Assembly: GCA_050729115.1 (NCBI GenBank)
Contig: JBOHKK010000274.1
Coordinates: 1 to 8,688 of the forward strand
DNA from: JBKPNX01 sp050729115
Lineage (GTDB): Bacteria > Pseudomonadota > Alphaproteobacteria > Geminicoccales > Geminicoccaceae
Direction of reading: 5' to 3'
Length of the DNA: 8,688 bases
Of the stretch, positions 1 through 5,915 are shown one piece after another. Under the pieces are notes generated by a model. That model was given only the letters and a program-made list of their open reading frames with translations. It searched no databases and was not told the origin of the DNA. Every line of letters begins with the position of its first letter. Position 1 is the first letter of the stretch. A program made the translations under genes and the position numbers.

Positions 1-50
1 ACATCGCCCGGCGCCCGGGCGACGCCGCGGCCGCGCGCGCCGCGGAATGA
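1..50 (+). CDS. ABC transporter ATP-binding protein, C-terminal tail only (partial)
   Basis: A plus-strand frame enters from the left edge and stops at TGA 48-50. It encodes only about 15 residues, starting IARRPGDAA and ending ARAAE. The stop overlaps the ATG of the next gene in an ATGA arrangement, typical of translationally coupled ABC-transporter subunits. The short string fits the Ala/Arg-rich C-terminal tail of an ATPase subunit (often ...IARR...), but no Walker or signature motif lies inside the window. The assignment therefore rests on the neighbouring ABC-2 permease and the stop-start overlap. It is an inference. Confidence 0.5.
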   Translation, partial: IARRPGDAAAARAAE

Positions 51-865
51 GCGCGTCGAGCGAGCCGGCGTTCTCGCCGCGGCGGATCCGGGGCATGATC
101 CGCCGCCACTGGTATCTGCTGTGCGGGTCGTGGCCGCGCGTGCTCGAGCTCGCCTACTGGCCGACCGTCCAGATGATCCTTTGGGGGTTCATCACCAAGT
201 TCCTGGCCGGCCACACCGACCTCGTCGCCCAGACGGCGGGCGTGTTCCTCTCCGCGGTGCTGCTGTGGGACGTGCTGTTTCGCGGCCAGCTCAGCGTCTC
301 CCTCCTGTTCATGGAGGAGATGTACGCGCGCCACCTCGGGCATCTGTTCGTCTCGCCGCTGCGACCCTACGAGCTGGTGCTCTCGCTGTTCGCCATGGGC
401 GTGGTGCGGGTCCTGATCGGGGTCGGCGGCGCCGCCCTGCTCGCGATCCCGATCCACCAGTTCTCGATCTTCGAGGCGCTCGGCCCGGCGCTGCTGGCGT
501 TCTTCGCCAACCTGCTCTGGTTCAGCTGGGCGATGGGCCTGATCATCGCGTCCCTGGTGCTTCGCCTCGGCCTCGGCGCCGAGAGCCTGGCCTGGGCCCT
601 GATCTTCCTGATCCAGCCGCTCTCGGGGGTTTACTATCCGATCGCGACCCTGCCGGCCTGGCTGCAGCCGCTGTCCTGGTGCCTGCCCTCGGCGCCGATC
701 TTCGAGGGCATGCGCGCGGTCCTGTTCGAGGGCACGCTCCGCACCGACCTCCTGCTCTACGCCATGCTCCTCAACATCGCCTGGATGGCGCTTGCGGTCC
801 TGGTGTTCGTGATCCTGTTCCGCTCCGCGCGCGACCGCGGTCTGCTGCTCCAGATCGGCGAATGA
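47..865 (+). CDS. ABC-2 type transporter permease
   Basis: Integral inner-membrane subunit of an ABC exporter, 272 aa, the usual length for single-domain ABC-2 permeases. A basic N-terminus (RRIRGMIRRHWY, about 12-23) precedes six hydrophobic stretches at roughly 34-54, 64-85, 110-135, 145-172, 178-200 and 235-258. The segment LIQPLSGVYYPIATLP near 188-203, followed by PLSWCLPSAPIFEGMR, is the conserved ABC-2 region before the last helix. The ATG overlaps the stop of the upstream frame (ATGA), so it is probably translationally coupled to its ATPase. The substrate cannot be read from the sequence; the family includes drug, polysaccharide and Nod-factor-type exporters. It ends 10 bp before the convergent ydbL stop, with no room for a classical terminator between them. 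Confidence 0.95.
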   Translation: MSASSEPAFSPRRIRGMIRRHWYLLCGSWPRVLELAYWPTVQMILWGFITKFLAGHTDLVAQTAGVFLSAVLLWDVLFRGQLSVSLLFMEEMYARHLGHLFVSPLRPYELVLSLFAMGVVRVLIGVGGAALLAIPIHQFSIFEALGPALLAFFANLLWFSWAMGLIIASLVLRLGLGAESLAWALIFLIQPLSGVYYPIATLPAWLQPLSWCLPSAPIFEGMRAVLFEGTLRTDLLLYAMLLNIAWMALAVLVFVILFRSARDRGLLLQIGE

Positions 866-875
866 CCGGGGGCCG

Positions 876-1214
876 CTATTTCCGCTGCCACCGGCCGTCG
901 GCGCCCATCACGTACTCGCCGCTCGGCGCGCGCTCGATCAGCTTGGTGCCGGCGATCTGGGCAACCGCCGCGACCGGCGCGCCCTGCTTCTGCGCGATCG
1001 CGGCGTACTTGGCTTCGCGCTCGGCGTTGATCCGGTTCACCAGGCTCTTGACGCTGCCGGGCGCGCCGCTGTCGACCACGCCCACGTAACCGTCGATCCG
1101 CTCGCCGACCAGGCCCGCGGCCTTGGCGTCCTCGAGGGGACCGGCCTGCGCCGGGCCGCTCCAGAGGCCGGCGATCAACAAGACGATCGCGCCGATTCGC
1201 ACCATCCACGTCAT
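876..1214 (-). CDS. ydbL: YdbL family (DUF1318) periplasmic protein
   Basis: A 112-aa secreted protein. Residues 1-24 form a Sec signal peptide (MTWMVRIG, then a hydrophobic core) with an AQA cleavage site before GPLEDAKAAG. The mature part carries the DUF1318 pattern: KAAGLVGERIDGYVG, then SLVNRINAEREAKYAAIA, then GTKLIERAPSGEYV near the C-terminus. E. coli YdbL is about the same size and is reported to modulate the YdbH-YnbE lipid bridge. Here it is the last gene of the minus-strand ydbH-ynbE-ydbL operon and starts 9 bp after ynbE ends. An AGGAG ribosome site at 1225-1221 overlaps the ynbE stop and sits 6 bp before the ATG, which supports this start and suggests coupled translation. Identification is by motif and context; the molecular role here is inferred from E. 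coli. Confidence 0.9.
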   Translation of the reverse strand: MTWMVRIGAIVLLIAGLWSGPAQAGPLEDAKAAGLVGERIDGYVGVVDSGAPGSVKSLVNRINAEREAKYAAIAQKQGAPVAAVAQIAGTKLIERAPSGEYVMGADGRWQRK

Positions 1215-1223
1215 CGCTCGCTC

Positions 1224-1412
1224 CTAGAACAGCTCCGGGTTGTCCGCGAACAGATCCTCGACGTCCTCCTCGACCTTGACCCGCACTTCCTGCTCGATCT
1301 TGACGTTGAGATTGATCACGATCGGGTCCTTCGGCGCCTCGACCTTCACGGTATGCTGGCAGGCGCCGAGCGCCAGCACGAGGACGAGCGCCGGCAGCGC
1401 GCTACCGGCCAA
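1224..1412 (-). CDS. ynbE: YnbE family outer-membrane lipoprotein (TTG start, overlaps ydbH)
   Basis: A 62-aa lipoprotein, close to the 61 aa of E. coli YnbE. From the TTG at 1412 it reads MAGSALPALVLVLALGAC, a lipoprotein signal with lipobox LGAC, so Cys18 would be lipidated. It continues with KVEAPKDPIVINLNVKIEQE and ends EDVEDLFADNPELF. The block APK.PI.IN.NVKIE is the YnbE signature. The TTG is the only plausible start just before the hydrophobic core. It lies 11 bp inside the end of ydbH, with a GCGGA element about 9 bp upstream, so translation is probably coupled. In E. coli, YnbE multimerises and pairs with the C-terminus of YdbH to complete a bridge for phospholipids to the outer membrane. 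Its small size and TTG start make it easy to miss; the frame also extends upstream as a meaningless shadow of ydbH. Confidence 0.87.
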   Translation of the reverse strand: MAGSALPALVLVLALGACQHTVKVEAPKDPIVINLNVKIEQEVRVKVEEDVEDLFADNPELF

Positions 1413-4125
1413 AGCCCTGCATCCGCTCGCGAATGCGCTCGGGGATCTGGTAGCCGGCGAGACCGCTGCGCAGGACATTGGCAAGCGCCCCTTCGAGGTT
1501 GAGATTGAACTCGATCGGGTAGCCGTCGTAGAGGTCCGGGTTGGCGCCCGCGAGGTGCAGGCCGACGTCCATCTCGGCGTCGGTGCGGCCATCGATGGTG
1601 AGTCGGAGCTCCTCATAGCGGAAGTTCTCCAGCGCCTGCAGCAAAAGATTGACGTTCTCGCCGGCCGCCTCGAAGGCCGCCGGGGCCTGATCCGGCCGGT
1701 AGCGGACCCAGCCGGGGCGATCGGAGACCAGCTCGCCGTCCTCGATGATCGCATCCGCACCGGCCACGGTGATCGGTAGCGTGCCATGCATCGTCCCTTC
1801 GCCGCTCAGGCCGTCGAGCTGGGTCAGCGCGAAGATCTCATCCAGCTTCAGCCGCTCGGCACTCAGCGTGGTAGCAAAGCGCATGTCCGCTGAACCGATC
1901 GTGAACGGCGCCGCCTGGATCCGGCCTTCGGCGAACTGCCAGCGCACCTGCTCGACCGCAAGGTGATCCGGCTCGAGGTCGAAGGTGAGCAGGCCGTTGG
2001 TGAGCGGCAGGCCGATGTCGATCAGGCCGACCGCCAGCTGCTGGCCGGGCGGCGTCGAGGGCGGCACCAGCCGATCGAAGGCGATGACGCCGTTCACCTC
2101 CTGAAAGCGCGCCGGGCCGGAGGTGAACGCCAGATTCTCGACCAGCACGTCCACATCCGCTGCCACCCCGGCGCCGGCTCCCCAGCGCAGGGTGCCGGCC
2201 ATGGCCAAGCGGCCGACGACATCGGCCACCAGATCGGCAAGGACCGGGGCCAATCCCACGGGCTGCAGCTGCCCCGGCGCGAAGTCGATCGGCGGCACGT
2301 CGAGCCGGGCCTGGCCCTGGCCGCTCGCGAGGTCATGCGCGCCGACCATGCGCGCCTCGACGCCGCCGGCCTGGCGCGCGATCCCGACATCGAAGGGGAT
2401 GCGATCGCCTTGCGGCTGCACCGATCCTTCCAGGCGCAGCGGCGCGAACCAGGCCGGCTTACCCTGGTGCACGATCGAGCCGATGGCCACGGGAATCGTT
2501 TGATCGGGGCTCAACCCGGCGGCGGACAGAGCGATCTCGCTCGCGATGCCCGCGACGCCCAGCTGATGCGACGGCGAGCGCAGGGCGCCGCCTGCCAGCG
2601 CGATCCGACCGGCCACGAGGGCAGCCCCTTGGCCCATGAGCTCGACCTTCAGCTGCTGGATTTCGCCAGCGAGGCGCACGGGCGCAGGGTCGACCAGGAT
2701 GGCCGCCTCGAACGCCGGCACCTGGGCCGCCAGGCGCTGCTGCCATGCGCTGCCGCCGTCTCGGAAATCCGCGCTCACAAACGGCACCGCGCTCGCTTCC
2801 AATCGGAGCTCCAGGCCGTCGACGCGGGCCTGCTCGGTACTCAGCTGCTCCAGCCGCAGCGCGCCGGGCTTACTTACCGACAGGCTGAGGCGACCCTCGG
2901 CAAACCGGGCATCCAGACCGGCGCGCGCGCTGATGCCCTCGAGCCGCAGTCCAGGCGCCGGCTCGCCTGCCCCGATCAGCTCGAGCTCGAGGTCGCCCTG
3001 CCAACTCTCCGGCGTGCCGGCGCCATCTCCTCTGATCGAGCCGCGGTCCAGACGCATGCCGCCGACCAGGAGGTCGCGCAGCTCGATCTCGCCATCGGGC
3101 ACGACCACCTCGCGCAGACCGCCGTCCGGGCCGAGGCTCAGGGCTGCGCTCGCCGCCGCGTTCAGCCGCGGCCCGGCGCTTGCCAGGGCGATGCTGCCGT
3201 GGCCTTCGACCCGGCTCTCGTCGGCGCGCAGGCTCGCCGAGATGCCGGCGGGTTGCCTGAGCTCGACCAGCCATGGCGCGGGCAGCACCGCGGCGAGCGC
3301 GGACCATCCGGGCGCGAGCGCCGCCAGCTCGAGCCGCAGGCTTCGAAGAGTCGCATCCAGTTCGCCGCGTTCCCACACGAAGGCGAGCTCGGCCCGGCCA
3401 TCGATGCCTTCGGCGAGGTCCGGCAGGCTGAGCGCTTCGGCGCGGAGATCGACCCGGGCGGACGCGGTGAGGTCGGCGGCGATCTGCCTGGGGTCGGCCG
3501 CCAGGCGCTCGGCGCCTGAGGGCATCTCGCCTTCGAGGCGAAAATCTGCGAACAGGCGCTCGGCGGCGCCCGCCAGCTGCGCGCTCTCGACCTCGAGCAC
3601 GAATGCCGTGCGACCCTGGTCCGGGCGCAGCTCGCCCGCAAACGGTACCGACAGCGCGCCGAACGGCGTGCTCAGCTCGAGTCGGGCATCTTGAACCGAG
3701 ATCCGCTCCGGCATGGGCAGCGGCGGCCGCAGCGGCTCGCCGTCGGCCGTGGCTCCCGTGCCCTCGAGTCCGCGCAGGCGCAGGCCGTGCTCGTCCAGCT
3801 CGCCATGCAGGACCAGGCCGCGGGCGGCGATCTCCTCGACCTGCCAGCGCAACAGCATCTGCGGGCGGTAGCGGATGCGCAGTTCCGCCAGTCGCTGAGC
3901 GGGCGGGTCGCCGATCCGAAGCCCGGTCAGCTCGAGCTCCCGCACGCCGACCCCGAGCTCATCGAAGGTGACCTCGTCATGGCCGGTCAGCCACAGCCCG
4001 GCGCGCAAGACCAGGGCGGTCTGCCAGGCCAGCAACGCGCCGCCGAGCACGAGCAGGGCGACGGCCACCAGAGCGCCGCCCAGCGCCCAACGCCACCGAC
4101 CGGCCCGCCTGCCTGCAGAGATCAT
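1402..4125 (-). CDS. ydbH: YdbH family AsmA-like intermembrane lipid-transport protein
   Basis: A very large envelope protein of 907 aa from the ATG at 4125; E. coli YdbH is about 879 aa. The basic N-terminus GRRAGRWRW is followed by one membrane anchor (about 13-34), so the rest lies in the periplasm. The long middle is made of alternating hydrophobic beta-strand patterns, as in AsmA/TamB-like bridge proteins. The C-terminal YdbH domain spans roughly 630-905, with FTSGPARFQEVNGVIAFD, LDGLSGEGTMHGTLP, LQALENFRYEEL and GYPIEFNLNLEGAL. In E. coli, YdbH, TamB and YhdP are partly redundant phospholipid transporters to the outer membrane, and YdbH works with YnbE and YdbL, which follow here. Start choice: the frame can also begin at TTG 4140, but its only purine run is 2 bp away, while ATG 4125 has GGA about 7 bp upstream. 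Promoter-like hexamers lie just upstream. Identity is firm; activity here is inferred. Confidence 0.92.
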   Translation of the reverse strand: MISAGRRAGRWRWALGGALVAVALLVLGGALLAWQTALVLRAGLWLTGHDEVTFDELGVGVRELELTGLRIGDPPAQRLAELRIRYRPQMLLRWQVEEIAARGLVLHGELDEHGLRLRGLEGTGATADGEPLRPPLPMPERISVQDARLELSTPFGALSVPFAGELRPDQGRTAFVLEVESAQLAGAAERLFADFRLEGEMPSGAERLAADPRQIAADLTASARVDLRAEALSLPDLAEGIDGRAELAFVWERGELDATLRSLRLELAALAPGWSALAAVLPAPWLVELRQPAGISASLRADESRVEGHGSIALASAGPRLNAAASAALSLGPDGGLREVVVPDGEIELRDLLVGGMRLDRGSIRGDGAGTPESWQGDLELELIGAGEPAPGLRLEGISARAGLDARFAEGRLSLSVSKPGALRLEQLSTEQARVDGLELRLEASAVPFVSADFRDGGSAWQQRLAAQVPAFEAAILVDPAPVRLAGEIQQLKVELMGQGAALVAGRIALAGGALRSPSHQLGVAGIASEIALSAAGLSPDQTIPVAIGSIVHQGKPAWFAPLRLEGSVQPQGDRIPFDVGIARQAGGVEARMVGAHDLASGQGQARLDVPPIDFAPGQLQPVGLAPVLADLVADVVGRLAMAGTLRWGAGAGVAADVDVLVENLAFTSGPARFQEVNGVIAFDRLVPPSTPPGQQLAVGLIDIGLPLTNGLLTFDLEPDHLAVEQVRWQFAEGRIQAAPFTIGSADMRFATTLSAERLKLDEIFALTQLDGLSGEGTMHGTLPITVAGADAIIEDGELVSDRPGWVRYRPDQAPAAFEAAGENVNLLLQALENFRYEELRLTIDGRTDAEMDVGLHLAGANPDLYDGYPIEFNLNLEGALANVLRSGLAGYQIPERIRERMQGFGR

Positions 4126-4152
4126 GATCTGGTCCGGCAAGACTCAAATACG

Positions 4153-4164
4153 ACAATATGTTGT
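4153..4164. promoter_or_regulatory. Candidate operator: ACAA-N4-TTGT inverted repeat
   Basis: ACAATATGTTGT is an inverted repeat with 4-bp arms (ACAA 4153-4156, TTGT 4161-4164). It overlaps the candidate -10 box of the ydbH promoter in the divergent ydbH/SYLF control region. Position and symmetry suit a binding site for a dimeric regulator, but no regulator gene is visible in the window and a short repeat like this can occur by chance. Confidence 0.25.
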
Positions 4165-4180
4165 AATGCCAACTTGACAA
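4153..4180 (-). promoter_or_regulatory. Candidate promoter for the ydbH-ynbE-ydbL operon
   Basis: On the minus strand, TTGTCA (4180-4175, 5/6 to the sigma-70 -35 box) is followed after 16 bp by TATTGT (4158-4153, 4/6 to the -10 box). This predicts a start near 4146, about 20 bp before the preferred ydbH ATG. The stretch is notably AT-richer than its surroundings. It is a pattern match only. Confidence 0.4.
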
Positions 4181-4203
4181 TCCAGGCCAGGTAAGCGTAG
4201 GTT
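4174..4203 (+). promoter_or_regulatory. Candidate promoter for the SYLF gene
   Basis: A perfect TTGACA -35 box lies at 4174-4179 and is followed after 18 bp by a poor -10 match, TAGGTT (4198-4203, 3/6). The same 7-bp TTGACAA, read on the other strand as TTGTCAA, supplies the -35 box of the ydbH promoter candidate. The weak -10 box keeps confidence low. Confidence 0.3.
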
Positions 4204-4274
4204 TCGCCCCAAATGGCGCGCCTGAGCTGCGATCAGGGTGCCCAGCGGGGCGCACGCCGGAGGAGGAAAACGAC

Positions 4275-4961
4275 ATGGTAGCGGCTGCCAGGCGACTGAT
4301 CGCCATCGTCGGCTGCACGCTGATCGGTCTGATCGGCACGCCCGCCGAGGCCGAGACCGACGGGCAGCAAAGGGTGGTGGAGCGGGCACGGCTCGCGCTC
4401 GATTCGTTCCTGGACGATCCCAATTTCGAGTACATGCGGGCGTATGTCCAGAACGCTTACGCGGTTCTGGTCGTGCCCGAGGTGCTCAAGGCCGGGTTCT
4501 TCTTCGGGGCCGAATATGGCGTGGGCGTGCTTCTGGTCCGCGATCCGCCGAGCGGCGCGTGGGGGCAGCCGGCGTTCTATTCGATCTATGGCGGCAGCTT
4601 CGGCGTGCAGATCGGCGGCAGCCTGTCCGACATGGTGTTCACGATCATGAACGAGGGCGCGGTCAACAAGCTGATCACCGACAAGGTCAAGTTCGGCGGC
4701 GACATGGAGATCGCGATCGGCCGGATCGGCGCCGGCGTCGGCGCCGGCACCACGACCCAGTTCGGCGAGGACGTCTACGCCTTCTCCAAGGGCAAAGGGC
4801 TGTTCGGCGGGGTCGCCGTCGACGGCACCGTCGTCGCGCCCAAGCACGACTGGAACGAGGCCTACTACGGGCGCCCGGTCGATCCCATGGAGATCGTGCG
4901 CCAACCGGCGCCGAGCCACACCGAGATCGCGGGCCTGCACGAGGCGCTGAGCCGGTTCTGA
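4275..4961 (+). CDS. Secreted SYLF (Ysc84-like) lipid-binding domain protein
   Basis: A 228-aa protein. Residues 1-26 form a signal peptide (AARRL, then a hydrophobic core) with a likely AEA cleavage site before ETDGQQ. An IVGC string at 11-14 loosely resembles a lipobox but sits too early in the core. The SYLF/DUF500 domain covers about 32-199: NAYAVLVVPEVLKAGFFFGAE, SFGVQIGGSLSDMVFTIMN, KFGGDMEIAIGRIGAGVGAG, DVYAFSKGKGLFGGVAVDG, and KHDWNEAYYGR. Eukaryotic SYLF domains bind phosphoinositides and actin; the bacterial role is poorly known, though envelope lipid binding is reasonable. A strong GGAGGAGG site (4259-4266) lies 8 bp before the ATG. The gene diverges from the ydbH lipid-bridge operon and could share its control. 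It ends 52 bp before the stop of the convergent VOC remnant. Confidence 0.95.
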   Translation: MVAAARRLIAIVGCTLIGLIGTPAEAETDGQQRVVERARLALDSFLDDPNFEYMRAYVQNAYAVLVVPEVLKAGFFFGAEYGVGVLLVRDPPSGAWGQPAFYSIYGGSFGVQIGGSLSDMVFTIMNEGAVNKLITDKVKFGGDMEIAIGRIGAGVGAGTTTQFGEDVYAFSKGKGLFGGVAVDGTVVAPKHDWNEAYYGRPVDPMEIVRQPAPSHTEIAGLHEALSRF

Positions 4962-4984
4962 GCGGCGCCGGCCGCGGCGGCGCT
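4961..4984. terminator. GC-rich hairpin between convergent genes, possible terminator
   Basis: AGCGGCGCCG (4961-4970) and CGGCGGCGCT (4975-4984) can pair over 10 positions with one mismatch and a 4-bp loop. The structure begins at the last base of the SYLF stop codon, in the 52-bp gap between two convergent genes. No T tract follows on either strand, so an intrinsic terminator is not demonstrated. Hairpins like this arise easily in sequence of this base composition. Confidence 0.25.
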
Positions 4985-5013
4985 CAGGGCGCGCGTGGCG
5001 TCGCCGGCTGGGG

Positions 5014-5402
5014 TCAGCCGCCGCCCCCTGACAAGGTGATCAGGCAGACCACGGCGCCGGTGGGGTGGGCGACCACCCTCATCCGACCGACGTTCGGGAT
5101 GTCGAACGGCTCTTTGCGCACCTTGCCGCCCAGGCTGGCGACCTTGCCGGTCCGGGCGGCGTCGTCGTCGACGGCGATGTACGACATCCAATGCGGCGGC
5201 ACGCTTTCGGGCACCCCGATGTCGGCCGGAGCAACCATGCCGCCGGCGTCCTGGTCGGCATTGCGGATGATCGTATAGGTGGTGCCGCCGCCCATCTCAA
5301 GGCGCGGTACTTCCAGCCCAAAAGAGCGCCGTAAAATGTCTTGGCGCGCTCGACGTCGCCGGTGCTGAGCTCGTTCCCCGTGAAGCTGCCGTGCTGAGGC
5401 AG
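5014..5402 (-). pseudogene. VOC family (glyoxalase/bleomycin-resistance fold) protein, frameshifted
   Basis: Two adjacent minus-strand frames together spell one VOC protein. The N-terminal half (5402 to about 5310) reads PQHGSFTGNELSTGDVERAK, then TFYGALLGWK. The other half, in the next frame (about 5320 to 5014), reads VPRLEMGGGTTYTIIRNADQ, then GVPESVPPHWMSYIAVDD and DIPNVGRMRVVAHPTGAVVC. These are the expected blocks HGxFxxNEL, VExAKxFYGxLFGW, MGGGxxYT, PPHWMxYI and DxPNVGRxxxxxDPTGA, in order. The span is 389 nt, one short of a multiple of three, so one base is missing, most simply in the T4G3 run (5324-5317) or the GG before AAG (5314-5310). No ATG, GTG or TTG lies in frame upstream. A GGAGGGG site (5416-5410) instead sits 7 bp before a CTG at 5402, suggesting a mutated start. 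Two lesions favour a true pseudogene over a sequencing error. Confidence 0.78.
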
Positions 5403-5428
5403 GTGCCGTCCCCTCCGTTGTGTCCGAT

Positions 5429-5485
5429 CCGCGGCGGCCGCCCGCCGCGGTGGCGATGCCTGTTTTCCCGGAGCACGGGCTCCGG
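5429..5485. repeat. Two adjacent hairpins upstream of the VOC remnant
   Basis: CCGCGGCGG (5429-5437) and CCGCCGCGG (5442-5450) form a perfect 9-bp inverted repeat with a 4-bp spacer. CCGGAGC (5468-5474) and GCTCCGG (5479-5485) form a 7-bp one with a 4-bp spacer. Read on the minus strand this stretch encodes RENRHRHRGGRPPRIGHNGG, a string that resembles, from memory, short spurious proteins often predicted in alphaproteobacteria. This suggests a dispersed repeat rather than a gene. Only one copy is visible here, so repeat status rests on recollection. Confidence 0.5.
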
Positions 5486-5571
5486 CTTGATTGTAGCGGA
5501 GTCGCCCGCAATCGTCGCCGGCACGGCCACCGATGAGCTGCAGCTAGACCATTTTCCCCTTGGGTGGACCC

Positions 5572-5670
5572 GCGGCCCCGGCCCACTCCCCCTCCCAACC
5601 ACCCAGCGATGGTACCCTTGGGGTGGTTGGGAGGGGGAGCGGGCTGGTGCGAGCTGATCGAAAAATGCGC
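5572..5670 (+). repeat. 99-bp palindromic dispersed repeat, copy 1
   Basis: This element matches 8425-8523 at 92 of 99 positions by hand alignment with no gaps. Its core is a long hairpin: arm 5581-5604 pairs with arm 5621-5644 over 24 positions with one mismatch (A5585/C5640), around a 16-bp loop. A conserved tail runs from GGTGCGAGCTGATCG to AAAAATGCGC. It lies in the gene-free stretch between the VOC remnant and the hydroxyacid dehydrogenase. Minus-strand reading gives FFDQLAPARSPSQPPQG, so any short gene called here is spurious. It has no transposase or target duplication and looks like a REP/MITE-like element. Confidence 0.88.
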
Positions 5671-5780
5671 TAGCCAACCCTCCGGGCGCGCGGCCGCCCA
5701 GCCAATCGCGCTTTGGGCGTCCGGCCGCCCCGCCAGGCCCGCGTGCATTGGGCGCGCAGCCGCCGGGCCAGAAGGGCTGG

Positions 5781-5803
5781 ATTGCCGGGTCAAGCCCGGC
5801 AAT
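5781..5803. repeat. REP-like palindrome ATTGCCGGG-N5-CCCGGCAAT
   Basis: Perfect 9-bp arms (5781-5789 and 5795-5803) flank TCAAG. The surrounding frame gives GLDCRVKPGNDK, a string I recall from many spurious short proteins in alphaproteobacteria, which points to a widespread dispersed repeat. No T tract follows, so it is not an obvious terminator. The right arm also forms the start of the tandem units that follow. Confidence 0.75.
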
Positions 5804-5890
5804 GACAAATGAATGAGACCGGCGATGACAGATGATGAGACGCCGCCAATGGCGAATGAATAGACGCCGGCAATGACAGATAAATGCGAA
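5796..5890 (+). repeat. About four degenerate 24-bp tandem units
   Basis: Units begin with CCGGC or a close variant at 5796, 5819, 5843 and 5867, so the spacing is 23, 24 and 24 bp. Each holds a core like GGCAATGACAAATGAATGAGA with point changes. The array seems to grow from the right arm of the palindrome at 5781-5803 and ends about 25 bp before the hydroxyacid dehydrogenase stop. Local duplication of the repeat edge is the simplest explanation. Confidence 0.75.
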
Positions 5891-5915
5891 TGCGTCGCTT
5901 CACCAGGATCGGACA

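Larger units (their letters stand above)
5403..5915. other. Gene-free repeat-rich interval (513 bp)
   Basis: No credible coding region was found on either strand. Open frames here are produced by GC-rich repeats and carry no recognisable domain. From left to right the interval holds the ribosome-site remnant of the VOC gene, two hairpins (5429-5485), unassigned sequence (about 5486-5571), the 99-bp palindromic repeat, and GC-rich sequence with small palindromes (about 5671-5780). The REP-like palindrome and the 24-bp tandem units follow. The upstream gene (hydroxyacid dehydrogenase, minus) points into it, and the VOC remnant begins at its left edge. Confidence 0.75.

Noticed and set aside
866..875. 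Terminator between the ABC permease and ydbL
   Set aside because: The gap is only 10 bp and no hairpin with a T tract lies in or just beyond it.
1963..3519. Long plus-strand open frame (518 codons) inside ydbH
   Set aside because: It is antisense to ydbH, has low-complexity Arg/Gln/His/Asp-rich composition and no domain pattern. It is a GC-rich shadow of the real gene.
5391..5657. Small plus-strand open frame in the repeat region
   Set aside because: It overlaps the hairpins and the 99-bp repeat, and its product is proline/tryptophan-rich repeat translation without a domain.
5572..5670. Palindromic repeat as insertion sequence or CRISPR
   Set aside because: There is no transposase, no target-site duplication that I can see, and no regularly spaced short repeats with unique spacers. 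Two distant copies with a long hairpin fit a REP/MITE-like repeat better.
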